DNA of 27,104 bases from Candidatus Delongbacteria bacterium (GCA_016937995.1 JAFGVM010000087.1:1-27104); one strand, 5' to 3'; counted from the stretch's first letter, positions 18,029-25,069 are shown. Notes: generated from the letters alone by a model not told the origin. Numbers and translations are program-made.

Positions 18029-18040
18029 TTTTTTTTAACT

Positions 18041-18063
18041 GGCGAATGTTGATTCGCCCCTAC
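18041..18063. repeat. GTAGGG-family intergenic palindrome, copy 4
   Basis: GGCGAAT (18041-18047) pairs with ATTCGCC (18052-18058) around GTTG, followed by CCTAC. On the - strand the element starts GTAGGGGCGAAT. It lies 33 bases after the stop codon of the membrane fusion protein gene. Confidence 0.8.
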
Positions 18064-18095
18064 TTCATCATTGGATATTCCGTGTTGAATATTGA

Positions 18096-19313
18096 TTATT
18101 CTATTACCTTTACATCCGCATCATGTGCCAATGTGTAATTATTCGTTACAACAACATCATCTCCTAACTTCAACTTCGGATCTTTCTCATCAAGAATGAT
18201 CTCTGTATAATTAAAATTTGAAAGTCCTGTGTTGACATATATCCATTTGGCTTTCTCATCCTGAACAATAAATACAAGTTTTCTGTTGTCCCTTGTCAGG
18301 ATCGCTTCATTCGGTACTATTATTTTATCAAAGTAGATCTTACTCTCTATCTTAACATTTCCCCTCATTCCTGATTTAATTTTAAGATCATCGTTGGGTA
18401 TATTGACCAGTATCTTACATGTACCTGATGCCTGATCTATTATCGGAGAAATAGTTTCAATTGTTCCGTTGAATACAATATCCTTCAATGCTTCAAATTT
18501 CACCTCCACCTTTCTACCGTCAGTAAGATCACCCACCTCACTTTCAAGTACAGGTATCTCCATTTCTATCATCTTATAATCAACAATTGTCATGGATCTG
18601 CTGCCGGTATTTAAATACTGACCTTCAACAAGATTCAAATTCGCAACATAACCTGATGATGGTGCTCTTACAGTTGCATACTCATAATCCAGTTTGGCTT
18701 TTTTATAGCTGATCATTGCCTGAGTTAAACCTGTAGAAGATTTCAATACTTCAACACTTCCACCCTGGTTAAAAATAAGGTCAACTTCAAGCTCAAGTTT
18801 TTTATCTTCAAATTCTTTTTCACTGATCTTTCCTGTTCTTCTCTGCTCATTCAATTTATTTATAGCTTCATCAAATTTTTTATCATTGGCTGTTGTACTT
18901 TGATCTTTTATTTCATTTTTCCTTATACCGTAAGCTATCTTAGCCTTCAAAAGATTATCCTTTTCCCTTTCAAGGTTAAGCAGATATTGTTCATTATCCA
19001 GAGTGAAAATAAGATCACCCTTGGATACGTAGGAATTTTCTGAGACATATACTTTTTTTACAAAACCACTTACCTGAGGATAAATATCAACTGACCTTTC
19101 AGCTTTAGCAGTTCCGGTAGTATTGATATACATTATCAAATTCTGTTTGGCCAGTTTAACTGTCTTGACCTTTACAAAAGATTTTACCTCTTTTGCCTGA
19201 TCCTTCAGCTCTTTCATCTTGGCATCTTTATCTTCAGCCTTAGGTTTCATTATTAGATATGTTATTACTGCTATGATAATTACTGTCAGAATTATATACG
19301 TTTTATTCTTCAC
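18096..19313 (-). CDS. RND periplasmic adaptor (HlyD/MFP family)
   Basis: This adaptor bridges the RND pump and the outer-membrane channel. The 405 residues have an N-terminal membrane anchor (~5-23) and no lipobox. A first lipoyl half follows (~78-110, SGFVKKVYVSENSYVSKGDLIF), then a long charged alpha-hairpin (~110-215), a second lipoyl half (TVRAPSSGYVANLNLVEGQYL), a beta-barrel region and a C-terminal membrane-proximal domain. The hairpin is longer than in AcrA. The start is GTG (19311-19313), overlapping the TGA of the TolC-like gene as GTGA, which implies translational coupling. Downstream comes a 139-base gap rich in palindromes and then the zinc-ribbon membrane protein gene. Confidence 0.92.
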   Translation of the reverse strand: MKNKTYIILTVIIIAVITYLIMKPKAEDKDAKMKELKDQAKEVKSFVKVKTVKLAKQNLIMYINTTGTAKAERSVDIYPQVSGFVKKVYVSENSYVSKGDLIFTLDNEQYLLNLEREKDNLLKAKIAYGIRKNEIKDQSTTANDKKFDEAINKLNEQRRTGKISEKEFEDKKLELEVDLIFNQGGSVEVLKSSTGLTQAMISYKKAKLDYEYATVRAPSSGYVANLNLVEGQYLNTGSRSMTIVDYKMIEMEIPVLESEVGDLTDGRKVEVKFEALKDIVFNGTIETISPIIDQASGTCKILVNIPNDDLKIKSGMRGNVKIESKIYFDKIIVPNEAILTRDNRKLVFIVQDEKAKWIYVNTGLSNFNYTEIILDEKDPKLKLGDDVVVTNNYTLAHDADVKVIE

Positions 19314-20569
19314 TGTTGTCTCCCTACTGAATTATAAAGATCATATTTCGAAATAATAAAATTGTACAGATAATTAATTTTTCTGTTCTTTGCACTGATA
19401 AAATCATTTCTTGCTTTCAGATAATCTGATACTGATTTATCACCGATTGCAAAAAGTTTTTCGGCCAGTTCCAGATTTTTCTGAGCAAGCTCGATATGTT
19501 TATCTGCCAGCTCCAGATTGTTCTTCTGATTTTGCAGGTCTAATAGCTTTGTTGTGATCTCATTTTTCACTTCCAATATCTTGGATTCCAGAGAAAGCTT
19601 ACTTTTTTTCACTTCAACTTTATTTTTATCTATTCCATTTAAGTCTGAATAGCTTAAGTTAATTGAAAGACTCAAAGATCCAGTAATAAGATCAGATACC
19701 CCTTCGAATGGTTTACCAACAGGTGATGTTTTGTCATAGCTCAATACATCAGTAATACCATAATCATAAGCTAATACTCCTGACAATGAAGGTAAATAAT
19801 TGTCATACTGCATCTTTAGCATAAGATCCTGCTGACCGAGATAGTTCTGATATTTTATTATGTCAGGTCTGTTTTTCAAAGCTTCTTCTATCAGTTCTTT
19901 TTTATCGAAATCAAATACTGTATCCAGTTCTTCTTTGTATTCAATGTCAAATTCGTCATTCTGTATCTGATAGTGCATCAGGTATAATAAATTTTGCTTT
20001 TGTTTTACAAGATCAGATTCTTTATTCTTAAGATCTATAGTATCTTCCGACAGAGTTACTTCGAAGCTTAACAGGTCTGATTGAGACATATTACCCATTG
20101 AAAATCTAAGCTGTGCTTCTTCAAACTTTTTCTGACTGTATTCCAGCTTGTCTTTTTGCAGTTTAAGATTCTCTTTTGCTATCAGTACTCCAAAAAATGC
20201 TGCTGTAACATAATTTTTCATATTGTTCACATTATCAGTGTAATCCAGCGATGTATTGACAGAAGAAACTTTACTGTACTTGTAGTTGTGGATTAGACCA
20301 GGGCTCAAAGTTCCGGATACACCGACTGATGAACTTAAATTCGATCCTAAATTATCTTCATCATCTCCCGACAAGCCGTAACTTCCGTTAGCACTGATAT
20401 CAAAGAATCTGTTCCTTGCATCTTTGACGTTCATATCAGAGATCTGTTTCTGATAATCTGATATCTGTATGCTTTTGTTATTCTTCTCTGCGTAATCCAA
20501 ACACTGGTTTAGATCAAATGTTACAGCATTTGCCAGTTGGAACGCTAAAAGTAAAATTAAAATTCTCAT
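19310..20569 (-). CDS. TolC-family outer-membrane efflux protein
   Basis: This is the outer-membrane channel of the tripartite exporter, first gene of its operon. The 419 residues begin with a signal peptide (MRILILLLAFQLANA, cut before VTF), then the typical start LNQCLDYAEKNNKSIQ. It has the internal OEP duplication: long coiled-coil helices around residues 125-180 and 330-395, with short beta-barrel segments between. ATG (20567-20569) has AGGA upstream. The gene ends in TGA (19310-19312) overlapping the GTG of the adaptor, which also shows that TGA is a normal stop codon in this genome. The upstream region (20570-20751) is filled with dispersed palindromes, and no clear promoter was recognised there. 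Confidence 0.92.
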   Translation of the reverse strand: MRILILLLAFQLANAVTFDLNQCLDYAEKNNKSIQISDYQKQISDMNVKDARNRFFDISANGSYGLSGDDEDNLGSNLSSSVGVSGTLSPGLIHNYKYSKVSSVNTSLDYTDNVNNMKNYVTAAFFGVLIAKENLKLQKDKLEYSQKKFEEAQLRFSMGNMSQSDLLSFEVTLSEDTIDLKNKESDLVKQKQNLLYLMHYQIQNDEFDIEYKEELDTVFDFDKKELIEEALKNRPDIIKYQNYLGQQDLMLKMQYDNYLPSLSGVLAYDYGITDVLSYDKTSPVGKPFEGVSDLITGSLSLSINLSYSDLNGIDKNKVEVKKSKLSLESKILEVKNEITTKLLDLQNQKNNLELADKHIELAQKNLELAEKLFAIGDKSVSDYLKARNDFISAKNRKINYLYNFIISKYDLYNSVGRQQ

Positions 20570-20591
20570 ATTTATTCCTATATTTTATTTT

Positions 20592-20627
20592 TGTCTTTGC
20601 GAGGATTGTTTACAATCCGTGGCAATC
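20592..20627. repeat. TGTCAT-family repeat, copy 2 (TGTCTT variant)
   Basis: GGATTGT (20603-20609) pairs with ACAATCC (20612-20618) and is followed by GTGGCAATC. Bases 20594-20627 match 21951-21984 at 30 of 34 positions without gaps. It begins about 23 bases upstream of the TolC-like start codon. Confidence 0.75.
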
Positions 20628-20647
20628 TTTCTTTTTCTATGCGGGTT

Positions 20648-20674
20648 AAAGGGCTTGAAACCCCTTGCTCACAA
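20648..20674. repeat. CAAGGGG/CCCCTTG palindrome, copy 1 (degenerate)
   Basis: AAGGG (20649-20653) and CCCTT (20662-20666) flank CTTGAAAC. Together with the following TGCTCACAA it matches the block at 21922-21948, and in both places the next bases are TGTCAT. Confidence 0.65.
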
Positions 20675-20704
20675 TGTCATACTCGGGCTTGACCCGGGTA
20701 TCCA
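20675..20704. repeat. TGTCAT-family palindrome, copy 3
   Basis: TGTCAT is followed by a 9-bp stem, ATACTCGGG (20679-20687) with CCCGGGTAT (20693-20701), around CTTGA. The loop is the same as in the copy at 18001-18028. Confidence 0.75.
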
Positions 20705-20712
20705 AGGGTTGT

Positions 20713-20736
20713 GGACGTTATAAATAACGCCCCTAC
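20713..20736. repeat. GTAGGG-family intergenic palindrome, copy 5
   Basis: GG-A-CGTTAT (20713-20721) and ATAACG-C-CC (20724-20732) pair around AA with one mismatch, followed by CTAC. It ends 15 bases from the stop of the propeller lipoprotein gene. Confidence 0.75.
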
Positions 20737-20751
20737 TCCCTATACCCTGAT

Positions 20752-21903
20752 TTAATAATCATAAACATCTATTGTCAATTTTTCCACGTTCATTACATAG
20801 AGCCTGCTTCCGATAAAAAATTCTGATTGTTTCATTGTACCAAGAACACCGATAAACGACTTATCAACTACATTAAAGTCAACTCTGTTCAAAAATTGTC
20901 CGTCTTTAAATATATCAATATAGGTTCCTTCCTGATCCAGGCTTCGGTCAATACTCGGTACAACTAAAAGTCTTCCGTATTTATCTGTATAAATATTGCT
21001 TATGGCTTTTTTAAAATTACTTACCTTAATATTTGGGATTCCCTGTGTCATTTTTTTCATTTCTTCTCTGTAAGTACCTTTCTCAGCTTTACCAAGTCTT
21101 ACTTTTTTAAAACTTTTTCTTATCTCGGATCTCTTTTCTCCATTATAATCATAGCAGAATATTCTATATTGTGCATCCGTATTTTCAGATATATATATCA
21201 TATCATTACCCGGTGTGAATGGTATCAATATGTCATTAAAATCAATTTTACCTGACATTAGGTCCTGAACTGAAATTATTTCTTTGTTTAGAGTAGCATC
21301 AGCTTTTATACTGTCTTTATCAAAAACTACCAGAGAAAATTCAACATCAGGTTGAGCACCTTCTTTAGGTATCTGTTCTGCGATATAAGTTACTATCTTG
21401 TTGCCGTCAGGAGATATTTTTGTATTTTGCAGCTGTAATTGATCCATAGTAATATCTTTATAAAAGTTTCCATCAAGATCGAACTTGGAAATTTTACCTG
21501 ATGCAATGCTCATCACGTTCAAAGTGTCATTATCAATGTACATCACAGATGGATAGAACAATTCTCCCGGTCCTCTTCCCTGTCTGCTGATACTCTTTAT
21601 GAACTGTCCTTTATTATCAAACTTTTTAACACTCATTGAAAGGAGATCCAGAATGAACAAGTTCTCATTCTTATCAACTGATAAAGCTATCGGCCTTTTG
21701 AAAAATGCGCTTGAATCTGCCTGATCATCAGTTGTGATCGTATATAATTTTTTAAGATCAAGTTTAGCTTTTGGATCTGCCGGTATATCAGAATTAATAT
21801 ACTGAGTTACCCCGTTTACAACCTTCACCTCCATTGCACCTTGCTTTCCACAAGAGATCAGAACAAGCATTGCTACTATTAAAATTTCTGTTATTCTCTT
21901 CAT
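20752..21903 (-). CDS. 6-bladed beta-propeller lipoprotein (first paralog)
   Basis: The start chosen is ATG 21901-21903, with GGAG (21911-21914) seven bases upstream; an in-frame TTG at 21924 lies inside a palindrome. The 383-aa product begins MKRITEILIVAMLVLISC, a lipoprotein signal with lipobox LISC and Cys18, so it is predicted to be lipid-anchored. The rest is the 6-bladed beta-propeller family frequent in Bacteroidota (DUF5128/NHL-like), with repeated strands such as FILDLLSMSVKKFDNKGQFI and QGRGPGELFYP and the end TIDVYDY. Such proteins are thought to bind ligands at the cell envelope; their roles are mostly unknown. Related proteins lie at 23921-25051 and 26602-27063. A CAAGGGG palindrome sits about 8 bases before its ribosome binding site. 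Confidence 0.85.
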   Translation of the reverse strand: MKRITEILIVAMLVLISCGKQGAMEVKVVNGVTQYINSDIPADPKAKLDLKKLYTITTDDQADSSAFFKRPIALSVDKNENLFILDLLSMSVKKFDNKGQFIKSISRQGRGPGELFYPSVMYIDNDTLNVMSIASGKISKFDLDGNFYKDITMDQLQLQNTKISPDGNKIVTYIAEQIPKEGAQPDVEFSLVVFDKDSIKADATLNKEIISVQDLMSGKIDFNDILIPFTPGNDMIYISENTDAQYRIFCYDYNGEKRSEIRKSFKKVRLGKAEKGTYREEMKKMTQGIPNIKVSNFKKAISNIYTDKYGRLLVVPSIDRSLDQEGTYIDIFKDGQFLNRVDFNVVDKSFIGVLGTMKQSEFFIGSRLYVMNVEKLTIDVYDY

Positions 21904-21921
21904 TTGTTTTCTCCTTTTTTT

Positions 21922-21941
21922 CAAGGGGCTGAAACCCCTTG
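21922..21941. repeat. CAAGGGG/CCCCTTG palindrome, copy 2
   Basis: CAAGGGG (21922-21928) and CCCCTTG (21935-21941) form a perfect 7-bp stem around CTGAAA. It lies in the leader of the propeller gene. Confidence 0.8.
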
Positions 21942-21948
21942 TTCACAC

Positions 21949-21984
21949 TGTCATTGCGATGATTGCTTACAATACGTGGCAATC
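21949..21984. repeat. TGTCAT-family repeat, copy 4
   Basis: TGTCATTGCG is followed by GATTGCTTACAATACGTGGCAATC; GATTGC and GCAATC can pair. The element matches 20594-20627 (30 of 34). It directly follows the CAAGGGG block, as in the other mosaic. Confidence 0.75.
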
Positions 21985-21997
21985 TATCTTTTAATCT

Positions 21998-22023
21998 GGG
22001 AACAGTTTGAAACTGCTCCCTAC
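21998..22023. repeat. GTAGGG-family intergenic palindrome, copy 6
   Basis: GGGA-A-CAGTTT (21998-22008) pairs with AAACTG-C-TCCC (22010-22020) with one mismatch, followed by TAC. It has the same architecture as copies 1 and 5, with a completely different stem. Confidence 0.75.
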
Positions 22024-22376
22024 GAATGATTATATATCAATTCTACCTAAATGTTAATTTAATTACGATGAAGTGTACTTTTTCAGGGACAAATTACTGT
22101 TTTGCTGCTTGAATGATCCATCTGATTTACAACCTGTTTACTTATATCAATGTTATAGACAAAATGTTTCAATAATAGTTGTCTTAATATTCCTTGATCA
22201 TTAAAATATATTTCGACAGATATTTAATGATTTTTCAGCTACATTAATTAACTTGGTTAAAATAAGTAATTTATTATTAAAAAGAAAGTGTTATAAAATT
22301 TATTTAGCTATTTAGTTTTTATGGAGAATTACCTTATACCTGCCTGATTTAGCGTTTCAGGGAAAAAAATAAATAG
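22024..22376. other. Intergenic stretch without a supported gene
   Basis: This AT-rich stretch separates the first propeller gene from the AbiEii-like gene. It holds one copy of a 42-bp direct repeat (22276-22317). On the - strand an open frame of 46 codons without a start codon (22083-22223, ending QMDHSSSKTVICP) may be a leftover of a gene, but I recognise no family. No promoter or RNA was identified. Confidence 0.4.
22276..22317. repeat. 42-bp direct repeat, copy 1
   Basis: It aligns without gaps to 23511-23552 with 37 of 42 bases identical, including ATTAAAAAGAAAG and TTTAGCTAT. The two copies flank the AbiEii-type pair and lie 1235 bases apart. Confidence 0.75.
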
Positions 22377-23015
22377 TTAAGAATAATTCTTACTTACTTC
22401 ATAGTTAATCTTTTTCTTTACCTCACTCCAAATGATACTTTTTTCTAAAATTATTGGATCGGGTTCACATTCTGCATCAATGAAATATGTTAAACTTTTA
22501 ATTATATGAAATTGATTGATATTTGGAAATTTATGATGAAATAAATCCATCATCTCTGTCAATGAAAATCTTTTAAGAATATAGTAAATATCATAAAAAT
22601 CTTTTTTTGAACCTCGATTTGCAATTGCCGATAGTTTCATTGGTATAATATCTTCAATATCAAAAAGTCTAATACCTTCTATTTCAATAATAGGTTTCAA
22701 TTTAGGATATGAATATTTTATTAGGTCAAGTTTTATGGTATTCTCTGATTTCAAAGGATATTCTACCGAAAGATTTAATGCATTTACTTCTATTGAAATA
22801 TCGGTAATTGTATATTTTTTCTCTAGCAATTCTAACAATTCATCCTTGTTAAATTCTTTATTAGTAAAAAGATCAAGGTCAATTGAAATTCTATGCCCTA
22901 ATTGCAAGGCTAATGCAGTACCACCGACTAGAGCGAAATCATAAAGTTCGGGTATTTGCATCAATTGCTTTAGTAATTCCAGAGTTCTTTTATCGATTGT
23001 TCTGTATTGAAGCAT
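22377..23015 (-). CDS. AbiEii/AbiGii-type nucleotidyltransferase (putative toxin)
   Basis: This is a nucleotidyltransferase of the AbiEii toxin family (Pfam PF08843), known from abortive-infection and type IV toxin-antitoxin systems. The 212 residues show the core LVGGTALALQLGHR (Gly31-Gly32), the DxD metal motif ISIDLDLF (Asp46, Asp48), the strand IKLDLIKY, and the C-terminal MKLSAIANRGSKKDFYDIYYIL block with the conserved KDFYD. The catalytic residues look intact. ATG 23013-23015 lies inside the end of the upstream partner gene (46-base overlap), so the two are translated as a pair. The pair lies between two copies of a 42-bp direct repeat, suggesting acquisition as a module. Whether it acts against phages or stabilises the locus cannot be told. 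Confidence 0.85.
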   Translation of the reverse strand: MLQYRTIDKRTLELLKQLMQIPELYDFALVGGTALALQLGHRISIDLDLFTNKEFNKDELLELLEKKYTITDISIEVNALNLSVEYPLKSENTIKLDLIKYSYPKLKPIIEIEGIRLFDIEDIIPMKLSAIANRGSKKDFYDIYYILKRFSLTEMMDLFHHKFPNINQFHIIKSLTYFIDAECEPDPIILEKSIIWSEVKKKINYEVSKNYS

Positions 23016-23260
23016 CTAAATTTTTCTTTTTTTATTTTGAATAATGAAGCTAAAAAATTAAAAGTTAATTTATCTAAATATCTAATATTAACTACTTCTG
23101 ATTTTATTCTATCTACACCATAATATTTTTTTAATATAAACCAATCCTTTAAATTTCCGCGAGTTACAACTCGTTCAATAACAAATTTAACATTTATATC
23201 AAAATCAATGCTGTCGTATTCTACATCCCAGAATAGTTTTTTATTAAAATTTGGTTTCAT
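22970..23260 (-). CDS. DUF6922-like small protein, putative antitoxin partner of the AbiEii protein
   Basis: The 96 residues have the pattern of the small proteins usually encoded just before AbiEii toxins: FWDVEYDSIDFD near the start, FVIERVVTRG, DWFILKKYYG and the end KIKKEKFRCF. From memory this corresponds to DUF6922. No DNA-binding motif is obvious. It is encoded directly before the nucleotidyltransferase and overlaps it by 46 bases; gene order, small size and overlap fit a toxin-antitoxin pair with this as the antitoxin. The start ATG (23258-23260) lacks a clear ribosome binding site, and a possible promoter lies only ~15-40 bases upstream, so its leader is very short. Confidence 0.75.
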   Translation of the reverse strand: MKPNFNKKLFWDVEYDSIDFDINVKFVIERVVTRGNLKDWFILKKYYGVDRIKSEVVNIRYLDKLTFNFLASLFKIKKEKFRCFNTEQSIKELWNY

Positions 23261-23273
23261 ATAGCTACAAGAG

Positions 23274-23301
23274 ATATTATCATTTTCTCATTACACAACA
23301 A
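23274..23301 (-). promoter_or_regulatory. Possible promoter of the AbiEii-type pair
   Basis: On the - strand, TTGTTG (23301-23296) and TAATAT (23279-23274) are 16 bases apart. Transcription would start less than 10 bases before the ATG. The match is moderate and the DNA is AT-rich. Confidence 0.35.
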
Positions 23302-23302
23302 T

Positions 23303-23359
23303 TTAAAACTTTATATCATCTATATCAATATAATTTTCTTTTAATTTTCGAAATGCCAT
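23303..23359 (-). pseudogene. 18-codon frame resembling the start of the zinc-ribbon membrane protein gene
   Basis: The frame MAFRKLKENY... is preceded by AGGATAGG and stops after 18 codons. Its first ten residues fit the start of the protein at 16778-17956 (MAFEKIKEDY), and bases around both start codons agree at about 26 of 33 positions. The simplest reading is a leftover 5' end of a second copy, cut off by rearrangement; a coincidence in such a short stretch is possible. Confidence 0.35.
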
Positions 23360-23368
23360 AACCTATCC

Positions 23369-23394
23369 TGTCATCCTGAATTTATTTCAGGATC
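23369..23394. repeat. TGTCAT-family palindrome, copy 5
   Basis: TGTCAT leads into ATCCTGAA (23373-23380) paired with TTCAGGAT (23386-23393) around TTTAT. Confidence 0.75.
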
Positions 23395-23414
23395 TTGTTT
23401 CAACTCTCCATATA

Positions 23415-23435
23415 CAAGGGGTTAAAACCACCTTG
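23415..23435. repeat. CAAGGGG/CCTTG palindrome, copy 3 (degenerate)
   Basis: CAAGGGGTT (23415-23423) pairs with AACC and CCTTG (23426-23435) apart from one bulged A, and is followed by TTCA as in copy 2. Confidence 0.6.
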
Positions 23436-23510
23436 TTCAAATATATTCTACTTCGAATCTTCCTGTAATAACTTTTTATCCTTACATTAAATGAAAGTAA
23501 GATGTTTAGG

Positions 23511-23552
23511 ATTAAAAAGAAAGAATTATAATATTTTTTTAGCTATGTAGTT
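23511..23552. repeat. 42-bp direct repeat, copy 2
   Basis: It matches 22276-22317 at 37 of 42 positions. It overlaps the 3' end of the truncated C39 peptidase frame and contains that frame's TAA (23539-23541), so the repeat marks the point where the transporter gene is cut. Confidence 0.75.
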
Positions 23553-23868
23553 GGGGAAAGTTAAAGCTTGTTTTGTCAACTATCTTATAAACAACAAAAT
23601 GATTTTGACTCCAGCGAACAATATAAGGTAACTGAGAACTTTGTTTTAAAGAATCATAGCTGGGCTTAACATCTCTTGTACGAAATCCAATTGTTCCAGC
23701 AACATTGCTGATGCTCAACAAAGAAACACCTTCTCTAGTTGTAAAAGCTTTTTCTCTAAGAGTTTCAAGTGTGTAACTTTTCTTATAATATTTCGCTATG
23801 ATCCGCAGACAAGTAGCACCACAGTCCATAGAATCAAGTTGTTTGTAGAAATGGAATTTATTTAGCAT
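23539..23868 (-). pseudogene. Truncated C39 peptidase domain of a bacteriocin-type ABC exporter
   Basis: The 109 residues match the N-terminal C39 peptidase domain (PF03412) of peptidase-containing ABC transporters, which cut the leader at a double-glycine site and export the peptide. Visible are QLDSMDCGATCLRIIAKYY, with Gln10 and catalytic Cys16, and NHFVVYKI, with His90. The sequence leaves the family pattern just after VYKIV: the conserved Asp a few residues later, the membrane domain and the ATPase domain (about 600 residues in a complete exporter) are absent. The stop lies in a 42-bp direct repeat, so the rest was probably lost in a rearrangement. The frame starts 52 bases after the propeller lipoprotein gene. 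Stand-alone C39 proteins exist, but the missing Asp argues for a remnant. Confidence 0.75.
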
Positions 23869-23920
23869 TTACTTAATATTTTTGATTATTATGTATTTGC
23901 TCCTAAACAACGAAGTTAAA

Positions 23921-25051
23921 TTAAAAGAAATCGTAATCAAAAACCTTCACTATAGAATTATCTAGATCAATAGCTATCAATTTATTTTTATCGAAAGTCA
24001 ACCATTTAAAACTGTCAGGAAGAGGTAATTTTATTCTTTTCATAAAAACTCCTTCTGAATTGAATATATCATAATATTGATGATCCAATTCCAATCCTTC
24101 TACAGCCGGTTTTATCCACAAATTTTCATTTTTATCTATATACATACTCTGAATCTGTTTCTCGAAATCGGCAACAACTTTTACCATCGGATTGCGGAGA
24201 TCGATTTCATGTGCTTTCTTTTTAATTTTATCTGAGCAATGGATCCTTCTGGATTTTTTTTCTATCCTTCTGATCTTAACGCCTTTCAGATCATAAACAT
24301 CAACAGCATAGACTAAGGAGCTAAGATCTTCAAAATATATCCTACCATTAACAAAACTACACTGGCGTTTTTCATTAGTAACACGGTAATTAAAATTATT
24401 AAGATCCTCCGTTGAGTTTACTTCAAAAATCTTTGAATAATTCTCTAGATTATATTCATCAAGCTGATATACACATAGAGTTGTAAATTGTTTTTTCTTC
24501 TCCATATCTGGAACCATGTTTCTGTTATAACAAATAATTGTATCGTTGGAATTCATAATTTTCTGATATGTATATTTACCTTCAAAGAGTCTGTACTGCC
24601 TGATAAAATTACCTTCTTTTGTAAAGATCGAAGTTTTTCCATATTCACCGAAAATATATACAGAATCTTGCATGACTTTGATATCGTTGATGATAATACT
24701 TTCTCCAGGACCCTGACCTTTTCTGTAGAAGTTGAAAACATAATTACCCTTTCTATCCACTTTGTAGACAACACAATTTCTAAAATCAGAGATGTAAATA
24801 TTACCATCATGATCCAAAGCAGCTCTGGAAAACGATTTGATAGCCGGGATACTGTCTGGAAGCACAAGCATATCAAGAGATATTTCACTTATCAGTTTTA
24901 AATTAAGCTGTAAGTCTGGTGATGATTCTATGTTTTTGTTGGAAACAATCTCTACACCGTCTTTGACTTCAATAATATAATTCTTATCTTTTCTACAACT
25001 TATCAATATCAGTATGCAGAGAAGAAAAGTAGTAAATTTAATTTTGGACAT
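23921..25051 (-). CDS. 6-bladed beta-propeller lipoprotein (second paralog)
   Basis: The 376-aa protein starts MSKIKFTTFLLCILILISC, a lipoprotein signal with lipobox LISC and Cys19. The mature part follows the 6-bladed propeller family: NYIIEVKDGVEIVSNKN, ALDHDGNIYISDFRNCVVYKVD, the RKGQGPGES turn also found in the first paralog (RQGRGPGEL), and the end IVKVFDYDFF. ATG 25049-25051 has GGAG upstream with a six-base gap. It begins 18 bases after the stop of the broken maturase gene and precedes the C39 remnant, so all three probably formed one operon. Propeller proteins of this type are often found next to peptide-maturation clusters in Bacteroidota; the role there is unknown. This gene itself looks intact. 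Confidence 0.85.
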   Translation of the reverse strand: MSKIKFTTFLLCILILISCRKDKNYIIEVKDGVEIVSNKNIESSPDLQLNLKLISEISLDMLVLPDSIPAIKSFSRAALDHDGNIYISDFRNCVVYKVDRKGNYVFNFYRKGQGPGESIIINDIKVMQDSVYIFGEYGKTSIFTKEGNFIRQYRLFEGKYTYQKIMNSNDTIICYNRNMVPDMEKKKQFTTLCVYQLDEYNLENYSKIFEVNSTEDLNNFNYRVTNEKRQCSFVNGRIYFEDLSSLVYAVDVYDLKGVKIRRIEKKSRRIHCSDKIKKKAHEIDLRNPMVKVVADFEKQIQSMYIDKNENLWIKPAVEGLELDHQYYDIFNSEGVFMKRIKLPLPDSFKWLTFDKNKLIAIDLDNSIVKVFDYDFF

Positions 25052-25069
25052 TATTACTCCTTATTGCTA

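Noticed and set aside
18019-18038. Terminator formed by the CACGGGG palindrome and following T run
   Set aside because: The T run is on the + strand, but all genes nearby are on the - strand; the hairpin is a member of a dispersed repeat family.
24488-24901. Coding region on the + strand opposite the second propeller gene
   Set aside because: It lies wholly inside a gene with clear lipobox, ribosome binding site and family motifs; its product resembles no family and it has no own start signal.
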